Of a stretch of 64,000 nt of DNA, positions 46,033-53,665 are shown one piece after another (positions within the stretch are counted from its first letter, which is position 1; the number at the start of each line of letters is the position of its first letter). The stretch is from Planktothrix rubescens CCAP 1459/22 (GTDB taxonomy: Bacteria; Cyanobacteriota; Cyanobacteriia; Cyanobacteriales; Microcoleaceae), in NCBI GenBank assembly GCA_904830895.1, contig LR882958.1, forward strand, positions 5,041,501-5,105,500, given 5' to 3'. The position numbers and the translations under genes were made by a program. The notes below the pieces were generated by a model. That model was not told the origin of the DNA. It saw only the letters and a program-made list of their open reading frames with translations, and made no database searches.

Positions 46033-46298
46033 CAATAAAACTCCTACTATACACACTATACGAGGTGAAAAATTCTCAATTTCCTACGATTGAGTTTAAT
46101 TTTAAACCCTATTGTCCAGAATTCACCTCTGTTTTAACATAAAAATATTAATCCGCCTAGAAATTGCATTCCCAGGTGGGTGAAAGCTAAGAGAGTTAAG
46201 TTTCCCAATCCCTACCCTAAACCGATTTAGGATTGCTATCCCACTCCCACCCCAGTTGAATTGGGTATAATTAAAAAATCTCTCAAACATCAGATGTT

Positions 46299-46565
46299 AT
46301 GAATACTCTTAAATACAAGACAACTATTAAAAACGGTAAACTCGATTTACCCTCCCTCGATTTACCCTCCCTCGATTTGCCAGAAGGAACTGTTGTTGAG
46401 GCAATTTTATTAATTGGCAAATCAACCGAAACCGATGAAACAGATTATCTACTATCTACAGAAGCTAATCGCCACCATCTAAAAGAAGCTGTAGAATCAC
46501 TTAAACATCCTGAGAACTATATTTATGTCGATATTCTGAGTAACCCCATAGCTTCAAACCACTGA
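46299..46565 (+). CDS. Phd/YefM-like antitoxin candidate
   Basis: 88 residues. The C-terminal part LLSTEANRHHLKEAVESLKH followed by ENYIYVDI resembles the toxin-binding end of the Phd/YefM antitoxin group. The N-terminus contains a perfect triplicated pentapeptide, LDLPS-LDLPS-LDLPE, from a 15-bp DNA tandem repeat. It sits 2 bp before a DUF4926-type gene, forming a small two-gene operon divergent from the CHAT gene. A possible -10 (TATAAT, 46266-46271) lies upstream. The toxin partner is not certain. Confidence 0.6.
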   Translation: MNTLKYKTTIKNGKLDLPSLDLPSLDLPEGTVVEAILLIGKSTETDETDYLLSTEANRHHLKEAVESLKHPENYIYVDILSNPIASNH

Positions 46566-46567
46566 TT

Positions 46568-46864
46568 ATGAACGAAATTCAAGAATACGATTTGGTGGCT
46601 CTAACCGAAGATGCGATCGCTACCCACAAAGTCACCAATCAGCAAATCCTACTCCGTCGAGGGCAAATGGGAACAGTTTTGATGTCTTTTGATCAAAAAG
46701 CATTTTTAATTGACTTTACAGATCAAGAAGGCAATACTTTTGCAATGGAAACTATCGAAACCGTTAAACTTTTACGCCTTATTAATGAACCTGAATTAGT
46801 AGGGTGTTCCATCGCAGCGCCCGCACCAATATTAGATCACAATCACAGAGAAACGTTTAATTAA
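46568..46864 (+). CDS. DUF4926-like protein
   Basis: 98 residues. YDLVALTEDAIATHKVTNQQ, then LLRRGQMGTVLMSF and KAFLIDFTDQEGNTFAMETIE, match the small beta-rich DUF4926 family, often found beside antitoxin-like genes. The last 20 residues (GCSIAAPAPILDHNHRETFN) look like read-through beyond the family end. They overlap the convergent TumE-like gene by 33 bp. Co-transcribed with the Phd-like gene. Function unknown. Confidence 0.6.
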   Translation: MNEIQEYDLVALTEDAIATHKVTNQQILLRRGQMGTVLMSFDQKAFLIDFTDQEGNTFAMETIETVKLLRLINEPELVGCSIAAPAPILDHNHRETFN

Positions 46865-47098
46865 TTGTCTATCATCTTTTTGCCAATGAAAACTATACTT
46901 AATTATTTTTACTTGTTCTGATTGAATTTCAAAAAATTCAAACATTTCTAAAAAACTACGATCTTTTAAAGTTAGTCGGTATCGCCATAGTCCTTTAGTG
47001 ACTTGTACTTCTTCTCTAAGAATGGTGAAACCTATCACTTCTGGACAAAGAGCAATTAACGATTTTATCAAAGCTAAATAATCTTCAGCATTGATCAT
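46832..47098 (-). CDS. TumE-like (DUF6516) toxin candidate, shortened C-terminus
   Basis: 88 residues. LRLT-type pattern YRLTLKDRSFLEMFEFFEI and IIKYSFHWQ match the DUF6516/TumE family of presumed toxins. Family members usually continue with a WDNAPHH-type ending; here the protein stops after LIKRFSVIVI, and the 3' 33 bp overlap the convergent DUF4926 gene. It may be truncated and inactive. It overlaps the upstream antitoxin-like gene by 4 bp (47095-47098), the usual toxin-antitoxin arrangement. Confidence 0.6.
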   Translation of the reverse strand: MINAEDYLALIKSLIALCPEVIGFTILREEVQVTKGLWRYRLTLKDRSFLEMFEFFEIQSEQVKIIKYSFHWQKDDRQLIKRFSVIVI

Positions 47099-47394
47099 AA
47101 TGCTTTCTCTAAATTACCAATTTTGACTAAAATATCTTGACGCAATTTACACAAACTAAACCACTCAAAAAAATCCATCTCATCCCCTAATATTCCCGCC
47201 TCAAATTGTTGTATAAACTGTTCAGAATCCAATTTATAAGTTTGCTCAAATTTGCTAATATCCTGATTATAAATTGCTAACTTCTGCTGATGACGAGTCA
47301 AAATAATGCTGAGAAGTTGCCCAATAATTCGATCTAATTCTGTGCAATCGCTACAATTTTCACTTAGGAGTTCTAATTTTTCTAATGTATTCAT
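47095..47394 (-). CDS. Antitoxin-like partner of the TumE-type gene
   Basis: 99 residues, helical. The C-terminal segment FEQTYKLDSEQFIQQFEAG then GDEMDFFEW resembles a small protein family that frequently precedes PIN or DUF6516 toxin genes in cyanobacteria, with a conserved FxxxY...F...F-x-G-x-x-GD-x-x-DFFEW pattern. No DNA-binding motif is evident. Its start codon sits within the first copy of a 102-bp repeat that also precedes the VapB-like gene, so the two operons may share promoter sequence. Confidence 0.6.
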   Translation of the reverse strand: MNTLEKLELLSENCSDCTELDRIIGQLLSIILTRHQQKLAIYNQDISKFEQTYKLDSEQFIQQFEAGILGDEMDFFEWFSLCKLRQDILVKIGNLEKAL

Positions 47395-47491
47395 AATTAC
47401 CCCGATTAACGGCTAAACTTGATTAATATTAACTCTAGTATACAATAGTTAAATCATTATCTTGAATTAACGTAATTGAACTCATGATCCA
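47390..47491. repeat. 102-bp direct repeat, left copy
   Basis: Runs from TTCATAATTACCCCGATTAA to CTCATGATCCA. It differs from the copy at 48276-48377 at two positions (AAACTT/AGACTT, AATATT/AATGTT). It contains the start codon of the gene ending at 47095 on the minus strand and a truncated copy of the start of the creatininase-family gene (CATGATCCA). Confidence 0.9.
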
Positions 47492-47549
47492 CAAGAAATT
47501 GTGATTGTTTACTCAGCAAACCGGGTTTCTTAGTCAAATCAAAATTAAA

Positions 47550-47978
47550 CTAGCGATTATCAACAAAAAGAATAACAAAACCCTCTTGAGTAAAATGATG
47601 ATCGTGAGTTAAAATTCGACTGATTTCCATTTGCTTCATCGTCATCATTGAAATACAATCTGTTAAACTATATCCCTTATCTAGTCGCTGTTCATATAAC
47701 TCCAAAGCACCTAAAAACGTTGACCGAGATTGAGATAATACTACCACCTTTTCTGAGTCAGCATTTAGTAACTGACGAACCGTAATAACCGCCTGTTCGC
47801 GCAACTTTGTACCACCATCAGATAAAAAATTAAGAACTTCAGTTAACACTTCATCAGTCGTAATAATTTTAGTCTTACCTAGTTTTGTTGTAAGTGCGAT
47901 CGCTTGACGGTGGAAAGTATCACGGGGACTGAGTAAGGCAACCCAATAAAAGGTATCAGCAAAAATTAGCTCAGTCAT
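47550..47978 (-). CDS. vapC: PIN-domain toxin (VapC-like)
   Basis: 142 residues of the PIN ribonuclease fold. Acidic metal-binding residues are visible: Asp8 in FADTFYW, Glu around 43 in TDEVLTEV, Asp in YSLTDCISM and Asp in THDHHF. VapC toxins cut tRNA or rRNA when freed from the antitoxin. Its ATG overlaps the antitoxin stop by 4 bp (47975-47978). The module lies between the two 102-bp direct repeats. Confidence 0.88.
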   Translation of the reverse strand: MTELIFADTFYWVALLSPRDTFHRQAIALTTKLGKTKIITTDEVLTEVLNFLSDGGTKLREQAVITVRQLLNADSEKVVVLSQSRSTFLGALELYEQRLDKGYSLTDCISMMTMKQMEISRILTHDHHFTQEGFVILFVDNR

Positions 47979-48280
47979 GATTGCGTATTTTTGTAGAGAT
48001 AGCGATCATGATGTTCTGCACCATCCCTTGGCAAAACATCCAAATCCTCATCCGATAAATTACTAACAAAAGAACTAGCAATTTCTAACAAAAATGCACC
48101 CGTATCTTCTGCCGGATCTAAAGGGTTTTCTGTTAAATTGGAACTGGGAAGTGGTTGCTGATTTGTATTGAGTCGCCATTCTAAAAAGCTAACAAAATCT
48201 AAAACCTCTTGCAAAACAGGTTCAGATAAAGTTTCTAAATGCTCTAATTTGTCTAAAATAAGCTCTTTGATTGCGTTCAT
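47975..48280 (-). CDS. Antitoxin of the PIN-domain pair (VapB-like, DUF2281-type)
   Basis: 101 residues. The N-terminal helices IKELILDKLEHLETLSEPV then EVLDFVSFLEWRL match the DUF2281-type antitoxins that pair with PIN toxins in cyanobacteria, with a flexible C-terminus that would cover the toxin. Not a ribbon-helix-helix or AbrB VapB by eye. The start codon lies inside the right 102-bp repeat, which supplies a possible promoter (TATACT with a TTCAAG 18 bp upstream on the minus strand). Confidence 0.75.
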   Translation of the reverse strand: MNAIKELILDKLEHLETLSEPVLQEVLDFVSFLEWRLNTNQQPLPSSNLTENPLDPAEDTGAFLLEIASSFVSNLSDEDLDVLPRDGAEHHDRYLYKNTQS

Positions 48281-48377
48281 AATTACCCCGATTAACGGCT
48301 AGACTTGATTAATGTTAACTCTAGTATACAATAGTTAAATCATTATCTTGAATTAACGTAATTGAACTCATGATCCA
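48276..48377. repeat. 102-bp direct repeat, right copy
   Basis: Second copy of the 47390-47491 repeat. It spans the divergent intergenic space between the VapB-like gene and the creatininase-family gene and includes both start codons. On the minus strand it carries TATACT (within TTGTATACTAGAG) as a candidate -10 element. Confidence 0.9.
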
Positions 48378-49182
48378 TAATTTTATTCCCCCAGAACGAT
48401 TTTTTCCCTATTTAACCTGGACAGAAATTGAATCAATGACTGATAAAAATAATGTGGTTATTTTACAACCGATTGGCTCAATTGAACAACATGGCCCTCA
48501 CTTACCGTTAATTGTTGATGCTGCGATCGCAACGGCTATAACAGGTCACGCCTTAGCCCAACTTAATCATAACATTCCTGCATACGCTTTGCCAACAATT
48601 TATTATGGAAAATCTAACGAGCATTGGCATTTTCCTGGTACAATAACGTTAAGTTCCCAAACTTTAATGGCGGTATTAATGGAATTAGGCGACAGTCTTT
48701 ATCGGGCTGGATTTAGAAAATTAGCTTTTATTAATGGTCATGGTGGACAACCGCAAATATTAGAGATGGTGGCGCGAGACTTACATCAAAAATATGAGGA
48801 TTTTTCCGTATTTCCTTTATTTGTTTGGCGGGTTCCAAATATTGCTGGGGAATTATTAACCCCGAAAGAATTAGAGTTAGGAATTCATGCCGCAGATGCG
48901 GAAACCAGTTTAATGTTATCTTTACTGCCAGAACAAGTTAAAATGGAGAAAGCTGTGTGTGAATATCCCCATAATTTACCCGAAAATAGTTTATTAAGTA
49001 TGGAGGGAAACTTACCCTTTGCTTGGGTAACAAAAGATTTAACCAAAAGTGGAGTTTTAGGTGATGCAACGGTGGCAACCAAGGAAAAAGGCGATCGCAT
49101 TTTAGCCTCTTTAGTTAATAGTTGGGTACAAGTTATTGAGGATTTATATAATTTTCAACAACCCCAAAGGTTTAGGGATTAA
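48370..49182 (+). CDS. Creatininase-family amidohydrolase
   Basis: 270 residues. Creatininase-family metal ligands are visible: Glu and His in GSIEQHGPHLPL, Asp in IVDAAIAT, and the INGHGG segment. Enzymes of this family act on cyclic amides, on formamides (FAPy deformylase in riboflavin/deazaflavin synthesis) or as the mycofactocin-associated peptidase. The specific substrate cannot be read. The start ATG at 48370 lies in the 102-bp repeat, and a truncated copy of its first codons remains at 47484. Confidence 0.85.
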   Translation: MIHNFIPPERFFPYLTWTEIESMTDKNNVVILQPIGSIEQHGPHLPLIVDAAIATAITGHALAQLNHNIPAYALPTIYYGKSNEHWHFPGTITLSSQTLMAVLMELGDSLYRAGFRKLAFINGHGGQPQILEMVARDLHQKYEDFSVFPLFVWRVPNIAGELLTPKELELGIHAADAETSLMLSLLPEQVKMEKAVCEYPHNLPENSLLSMEGNLPFAWVTKDLTKSGVLGDATVATKEKGDRILASLVNSWVQVIEDLYNFQQPQRFRD

Positions 49183-49627
49183 TTGAATATTAACGCAGTG
49201 CGAGCGTCCCCGCTCGCTAGTTTCTCTAACAATAGGTTTGGTTTTTATAACAATAGGTTTGGTTTTTATAATATAGCAATCTTAAATGATTTGCGATCAG
49301 AATATAGAACCCCACCCTAGCCCTCCCCTTACTAAGGGGAGGGTTGGGAGGGGTCGAGATAGATGGAAATATTACAACTGATTTAGGATTGCTATAATAG
49401 GTTTGATTTTTATAATAATAGGTTTGATTTTTATAACCAGCGAGCGAGGACGCTCGCACTACTTTAATTTATATAATTGCACACCAAACTCAAATAAAAA
49501 TGCTATAATTGCAGATAACAAATAATTTTTATGCTTACGATCACCGGAATGTTATCAATTGTGGCATAATGTTTTTTACCTAAGATAGATAGAGCCCTGA
49601 AGGGCTCACTACGTCAATAATCAAATT
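49183..49627. other. 445-bp intergenic region, mostly nested repeats
   Basis: Contains the nested repeat element (49197-49460) and a dispersed palindrome, AGAGCCCTGAAGGGCTCAC (49591 onward), that recurs at 30330-30541. The AT-rich interval 49461-49590 has a TATAAT-like sequence (GCTATAATTGC, near 49502) that may serve the ycf23 gene. No coding frame. Confidence 0.6.
49197..49460. mobile_element. Nested MITE-like repeat with 22-bp terminal inverted repeats
   Basis: Terminal inverted repeats AGTGCGAGCGTCCCCGCTCG (49197-49218 for the full 22 bp) and its complement at 49439-49460, with one mismatch. Inside are direct repeats of AATAGGTTTG(G/A)TTTTTATA (two left, two right), then an inner inverted repeat TATAGCAATCTTAAAT / ATTTAGGATTGCTATA (49272-49287, 49381-49396), and at the centre the palindrome of CCCTAGCCCTCCCCTTACTA (49309-49355). 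No transposase. Likely successive insertions of non-autonomous repeats. Confidence 0.6.
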
Positions 49628-50374
49628 ATGATGAATTCATCCTTACAACGAGCATTCAACCAAGGTAACGCCCTAAAAGTAATTAGCGGTTTAACCAATT
49701 TCAACGTCGGACGGGTCGCTTCTGTGGTCAAAGCCGCAACCAAAGGCGGCGCAACTTTTGTGGATATTGGCGCTGACCCTAATTTAGTCGAAATCGTGCG
49801 TCAATTAACCCATCTTCCCATCTGTGTTTCTGCGGTTGAACCCGAAAAATTTGTAACTTGCGTAGACGCAGGTGCAGACCTGATTGAAATTGGCAACTTC
49901 GACGCTTTTTACACTCAAGGACGGCGTTTTGAGGCGGCGGAAGTGCTGCAACTAACCCACGAAACCCGGGCTTTACTGCCCCATATTACCCTATCTGTCA
50001 CCGTTCCCCATATCCTCGAACTCGACCAACAGGTTGAACTCGCCCTGGAACTCGTCAAAGCGGGTGCAGATATCATCCAAACCGAAGGCGGTACCAGTTC
50101 TTCCCCAATTCATGGCGGGACATTGGGACTAATTGAAAAAGCAGCCCCGACCTTAGCAGCAGCCTCGGAAATTTCTCGCGCCGTGTCCGTCCCGGTGTTA
50201 TGCGCTTCGGGTATTTCTAATATTACTGCTCCGATGGCGATTGCGGCTGGTGCTGCGGGCGTTGGTGTGGGTTCAGCTATTAACCGCCTCGATAACGAAG
50301 TGGCGATGCTGGCGGTAGTTCGGAGTTTAGTCGAAGCCTTAGCAACGGTTAAAGCTAACCGAGTTTACGCTTAA
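49628..50374 (+). CDS. ycf23: Ycf23 (DUF561) family protein
   Basis: 248 residues forming a TIM-barrel-like pattern: KVISGLTNFNVGRVASVVKA, FVDIGADPNLV, GADLIEIGNFDAFY, GADIIQTEGGTSS and the phosphate-binding-like AAGAAGVGVGSAIN near the end. The family is conserved in cyanobacteria and red-algal plastids. Its enzymatic role is not established. Followed by a perfect palindrome (50398) that may end transcription. Confidence 0.88.
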   Translation: MMNSSLQRAFNQGNALKVISGLTNFNVGRVASVVKAATKGGATFVDIGADPNLVEIVRQLTHLPICVSAVEPEKFVTCVDAGADLIEIGNFDAFYTQGRRFEAAEVLQLTHETRALLPHITLSVTVPHILELDQQVELALELVKAGADIIQTEGGTSSSPIHGGTLGLIEKAAPTLAAASEISRAVSVPVLCASGISNITAPMAIAAGAAGVGVGSAINRLDNEVAMLAVVRSLVEALATVKANRVYA

Positions 50375-50397
50375 TATTTTTTTGGAAATCAAAAAAT

Positions 50398-50425
50398 GTA
50401 GAGACGTGAAATTTCACGTCTCTAC
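50398..50425. repeat. Perfect GTAGAGACGTG palindrome
   Basis: 28-bp perfect inverted repeat with arms of GTAGAGACGTGAAA and no loop, between convergent genes. Related to 35303-35330 and to a half copy (GAGACGTGATTAG) at 51180. It could act as a bidirectional terminator but lacks a clear U-tract. Confidence 0.7.
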
Positions 50426-50444
50426 GGGATTTAAACATAACGAC

Positions 50445-51101
50445 TTATGAATAATTTATAAACCAGATTGAATAATCTTCTAGCAAAATATAGTTTGGAG
50501 AATCTTCATCTGATGGTTCTAATTCCGCTAAAGAAAGGGTAAATTCTCGTTGATCACTCACCCGTTTAACATCTACCATAATCCCATCCGTTTCATCAAA
50601 TTTAGGCTGAAAATTTTCTAATACAAAAACATCGGTGTAAGAGGGATTAGTTTTTTTTAATTTCTCATACTCTTTGGTTTTTCCTGGGCCATAAAGATAT
50701 TCTTCTTCCCATAAAAATTCTTCTGACCCACCCAAATAACAAGGTAATTCAAGATTTTCTTTCAAATACTTAAAATATTTATTTAAAGTTTTTTGATTAA
50801 CCTTGATCCGGCTATTACCTAAAATTTTCTTGATTTTTCCTTCAAATTGTTCAACATCAAAGGTTTCATCGTCATCGTCATCGTCATCTTCAACATCAAA
50901 AAAATCTTTATTAATTAATCCCAATGACTCCATCTGTTCAATCATACTTTTCAGTATCATTCTGGGATCGGAGGAGTCCAGACTATTTCGTCGCTTATTC
51001 ACTAAACCGGATACAATCGTTTCATCAATTTGAATAGGTTTCAAATCATCTCCAGGTGGCTGTAATTTGTTTTTGTTTTTGTTTTGATATAGTTTAGACA
51101 T
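50445..51101 (-). CDS. Conserved hypothetical protein with Asp-rich linker
   Basis: 218 residues. The N-terminal third is basic and helical. An acidic run VEDDDDDDDE (about residues 70-79) follows, and the C-terminal domain (about 115-218) contains LELPCYLGGSEEFLWEEEYL, EYEKLKKTNPSYTD and DYSIWFINYS. I recognise that C-terminal pattern as a recurring bacterial domain of unknown function, sometimes near DNA-handling genes. The Asp run is encoded by a TCATCG-type trinucleotide repeat. No catalytic residues are identified. Confidence 0.6.
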   Translation of the reverse strand: MSKLYQNKNKNKLQPPGDDLKPIQIDETIVSGLVNKRRNSLDSSDPRMILKSMIEQMESLGLINKDFFDVEDDDDDDDETFDVEQFEGKIKKILGNSRIKVNQKTLNKYFKYLKENLELPCYLGGSEEFLWEEEYLYGPGKTKEYEKLKKTNPSYTDVFVLENFQPKFDETDGIMVDVKRVSDQREFTLSLAELEPSDEDSPNYILLEDYSIWFINYS

Positions 51102-51300
51102 TCTGTTACACCAAGCACAGTAGTTCTTCGTCTCAACCCTAGATGATTTTAATTAATCTGGTTTAAGGTTTATAGTGATAGAGACGTGATTAGTTTACAC
51201 ATCTACCTACTTTCAGCCTTAAGATTTTTCTATGGGGAAGGGAGTAGAATTTAGTATATCGTGCCACAGGTATTTTTGATATTCTCAAGGGGAAAAAATT

Positions 51301-51957
51301 ATGGTACAAACACAGCAGGACTCTATACCCGTTATTTATCAAGGACAGTTTGGCAATTATACAATTAACGATCACGATCGCCAAAGTGTGATTATTTACC
51401 GCACGGGCATAATTATAGCAGCCCTGTGCTTCACCGTCGCCACCGGATTAGTTTTATTCCAACTCAATACCCCCGGGGTTCTACAAGCATTAACCCCCAT
51501 CTACTTCTGTTTTTGGTTAGGTTTAGGAGTGAGTTTATTCACAATTCATATCTATTTAATTCAGTTACATCAACTCCTAGAACTGTTTTGGTTAATTGGT
51601 GGAATTGCTTCGGTAGTTTTCGCTGTGGTCGATGCAGAACCCTTAGCATTAACAATTTATCACAATCCTTATAGCTTATTTGGAGTGGGATTTACCTTTG
51701 TGGCGTTAACAGGAATTTATTTTAAAGAAGCCTTCTGTTTTAATCGGGTGGAAACGAAACTCCTAACTCCTTTGGTTCCGATTTTGTTATTAGGATTTAT
51801 GGCTGGTTTGTGGTCAGTTGATGCTCAAAAAATTTTACTGGCATTTTGGGCGATTCAATTTATCATTTTTGCAGGTCGGAAAATATTCCAAGGAATTCCA
51901 GGGGATATTGGGGATAAAAGCGTTTTTGATTATTTAAAAAATCAACAGTTAGCCTAA
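51301..51957 (+). CDS. DUF2301 integral membrane protein
   Basis: 218 residues with six to seven transmembrane helices. The N-terminal VIYQGQFGNYTINDHDRQSV followed by IYRTGII is the DUF2301 hallmark. Conserved in cyanobacteria and plant plastids; function unknown. A half copy of the GAGACGTG repeat lies upstream. ATG 51301 is preceded by AAGGGGAAAAA. Confidence 0.8.
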   Translation: MVQTQQDSIPVIYQGQFGNYTINDHDRQSVIIYRTGIIIAALCFTVATGLVLFQLNTPGVLQALTPIYFCFWLGLGVSLFTIHIYLIQLHQLLELFWLIGGIASVVFAVVDAEPLALTIYHNPYSLFGVGFTFVALTGIYFKEAFCFNRVETKLLTPLVPILLLGFMAGLWSVDAQKILLAFWAIQFIIFAGRKIFQGIPGDIGDKSVFDYLKNQQLA

Positions 51958-51970
51958 TACAAAAATTGTT

Positions 51971-52050
51971 GATCCCCCCCTAACCCCCTTAAAAAAAGGG
52001 AGGAACAAGACTTCAAAGTCCCCCTTTTTAATGGGGATTTAGGGGGATCG
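51971..52050. repeat. Palindromic C-run/G-run repeat
   Basis: GATCCCCCCCTAACCCCCTT at 51971 and its inverted partner ATGGGGATTTAGGGGGATC ending at 52050, enclosing a smaller AAGGGAGG/CCCCTTTTT pair. Located between convergent DUF2301 and cytosine-deaminase-like genes. Confidence 0.75.
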
Positions 52051-52064
52051 TATCTGGGCTGTAA

Positions 52065-53393
52065 TCAAAAGTTATCAAAAATAAGCGGATCTAATTCTGA
52101 ATAATCGGGTAATTTTTCTTCTAATATTTTACCATTTCTAATCACAATCCGATCGCTTTGACACCGAGATAATATTTCACTCAAATAACGTCCTTGAAAA
52201 ATAATAAAATCCGCAACCATTCCCACACCAATGCGTCCTGTATCGACTAAACCCATAAAATCCGCCGGGGTTTTGGTGACACTCGATAACCAATCTTGAA
52301 ACGGTCGATCTAAATGACAAATTCTCACCGCCATTTTAAATACTTCTAACTCATCATGGTCACCAAAACCATAAAACGGATCACGACAATTATCACTAGC
52401 AAAAGCCACGGAAATCCCCGCTTGTTTCAATTCATGGACTAAGGTTGTTCCCCGCCAACGGGGGGTTTTTGGAAGTTCAGAGGGATGATATTGACGATCT
52501 TGTAAATAGAGATTACACATCGGTAAACTGACAATTCCAATATTCGCGGCTTTCACCAATTCTAGGATTTTTTGAACAATATCCTGCGGTTGTACGGCTA
52601 AACTACAACAATGTCCGCAAATAATTTTACCTTCAAATTGATATTTTAAAGCTGCTTCCGCAATTTTATATAAACAAACAGATTCCGCTTCTCCTGTTTC
52701 ATCAACATGAAAATCTAAGTTCAAATTCCGATCTTTAGCAATGGCAAAAATTCGCTCAATTTGTTGCTCTAAATCAGGATTAATATAGGCAAAACCACCT
52801 AAAATTCCGCCTGAATCTGCTACTTTATTAACTAATTTTTCCCCTTCTATCGTTAAATAATAGTCTAAAGTGGCTAAGGAAACACCTTGCAAAATTAAGC
52901 GATCTTCCCATGCTTTTCTTAATGTGTTAAAAACATCCCAGTTTATATCTATCAATCTTCCCGCCGAATCTAAATGGGTTCTAATGGCTTTAGTTCCATG
53001 GATATAACTACACTTTAAACCAAATTCCATTCGTCGGTAAATATCTTCGGTAGTCCAGGTTTCTTCATCTTTAAATATAGCGGTTAAGGCATCTGCAAAG
53101 GTTCCTTTAATATTTGGCGATCGCTCCCAAATATGACCCTTATCTAAATGAGTATGAACATCCACAAAACAGGGCCAAATTTGTTTCCCATGTAAATCCA
53201 CCGTTGGGATATTTTCTAACTCAACAGATCCAGTAACAACAATCTGATTAATAATTTCTGAGACAATTTTAATATCAACTAAAGCCATACCCTCCATATT
53301 AGCTGAATTTGCGATCGCCCTATCAACATCGGTGAGTACACAAACCGGGACACGAACATTTTTCAGCCAGTAACAAGCAGTATTTGGAATCAT
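52065..53393 (-). CDS. codA: Cytosine deaminase-like amidohydrolase
   Basis: 442 residues of the metal-dependent amidohydrolase superfamily. Metal ligands appear in FVDVHTHLDKGH (HxH), FHVDETGEAES and ICGHCCSLA, plus the Asp in FASDNCRDPF. VDVHTHLDKGHIW with the later NCRDPFYGFGDHD is typical of CodA. It would deaminate cytosine to uracil, or a related ring amine, releasing ammonium. Divergent from the NtcA-controlled nitrate operon, so a nitrogen-scavenging role is plausible. Full length. Confidence 0.82.
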   Translation of the reverse strand: MIPNTACYWLKNVRVPVCVLTDVDRAIANSANMEGMALVDIKIVSEIINQIVVTGSVELENIPTVDLHGKQIWPCFVDVHTHLDKGHIWERSPNIKGTFADALTAIFKDEETWTTEDIYRRMEFGLKCSYIHGTKAIRTHLDSAGRLIDINWDVFNTLRKAWEDRLILQGVSLATLDYYLTIEGEKLVNKVADSGGILGGFAYINPDLEQQIERIFAIAKDRNLNLDFHVDETGEAESVCLYKIAEAALKYQFEGKIICGHCCSLAVQPQDIVQKILELVKAANIGIVSLPMCNLYLQDRQYHPSELPKTPRWRGTTLVHELKQAGISVAFASDNCRDPFYGFGDHDELEVFKMAVRICHLDRPFQDWLSSVTKTPADFMGLVDTGRIGVGMVADFIIFQGRYLSEILSRCQSDRIVIRNGKILEEKLPDYSELDPLIFDNF

Positions 53394-53476
53394 AGAGCTA
53401 GGGAATAGGGAATAGGATTGCTATATGCAAAAAATGTATCGTATCAATGCTAAATCTTCATAAAACTTTAAGTTTT

Positions 53477-53518
53477 GTAACATTAGCTACGATTGCATCG
53501 GGTATAGGGGTCTAACTT
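53477..53518 (+). promoter_or_regulatory. Canonical NtcA-activated promoter upstream of nirA
   Basis: NtcA box GTAACATTAGCTAC (GTA-N8-TAC, 53477-53490), then exactly 22 bp, then a -10 element TAACTT (TA-N3-T, 53513-53518). This is the textbook class II NtcA promoter layout, with the box replacing the -35 element. Transcription would begin near 53525, leaving a 140-bp leader before the nirA ATG at 53666. Confidence 0.9.
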
Positions 53519-53665
53519 AGTCACATTGCTTAACCTTTGGGTTGAGGCCAAAAACCTCCCAGTTCAAACACAAAAGGTCAATACTCTGATTTTAGATGAC
53601 AGACCCGTTAATGTTTGGCCAAATTTGATCCAAATTCGAGACATAGCAACACCGAGGAATCCGCT

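Noticed and set aside
53615-53665. Longer NirA start at TTG 53615
   Set aside because: ATG 53666 has a good GAGGAA site and gives the normal NirA N-terminus.
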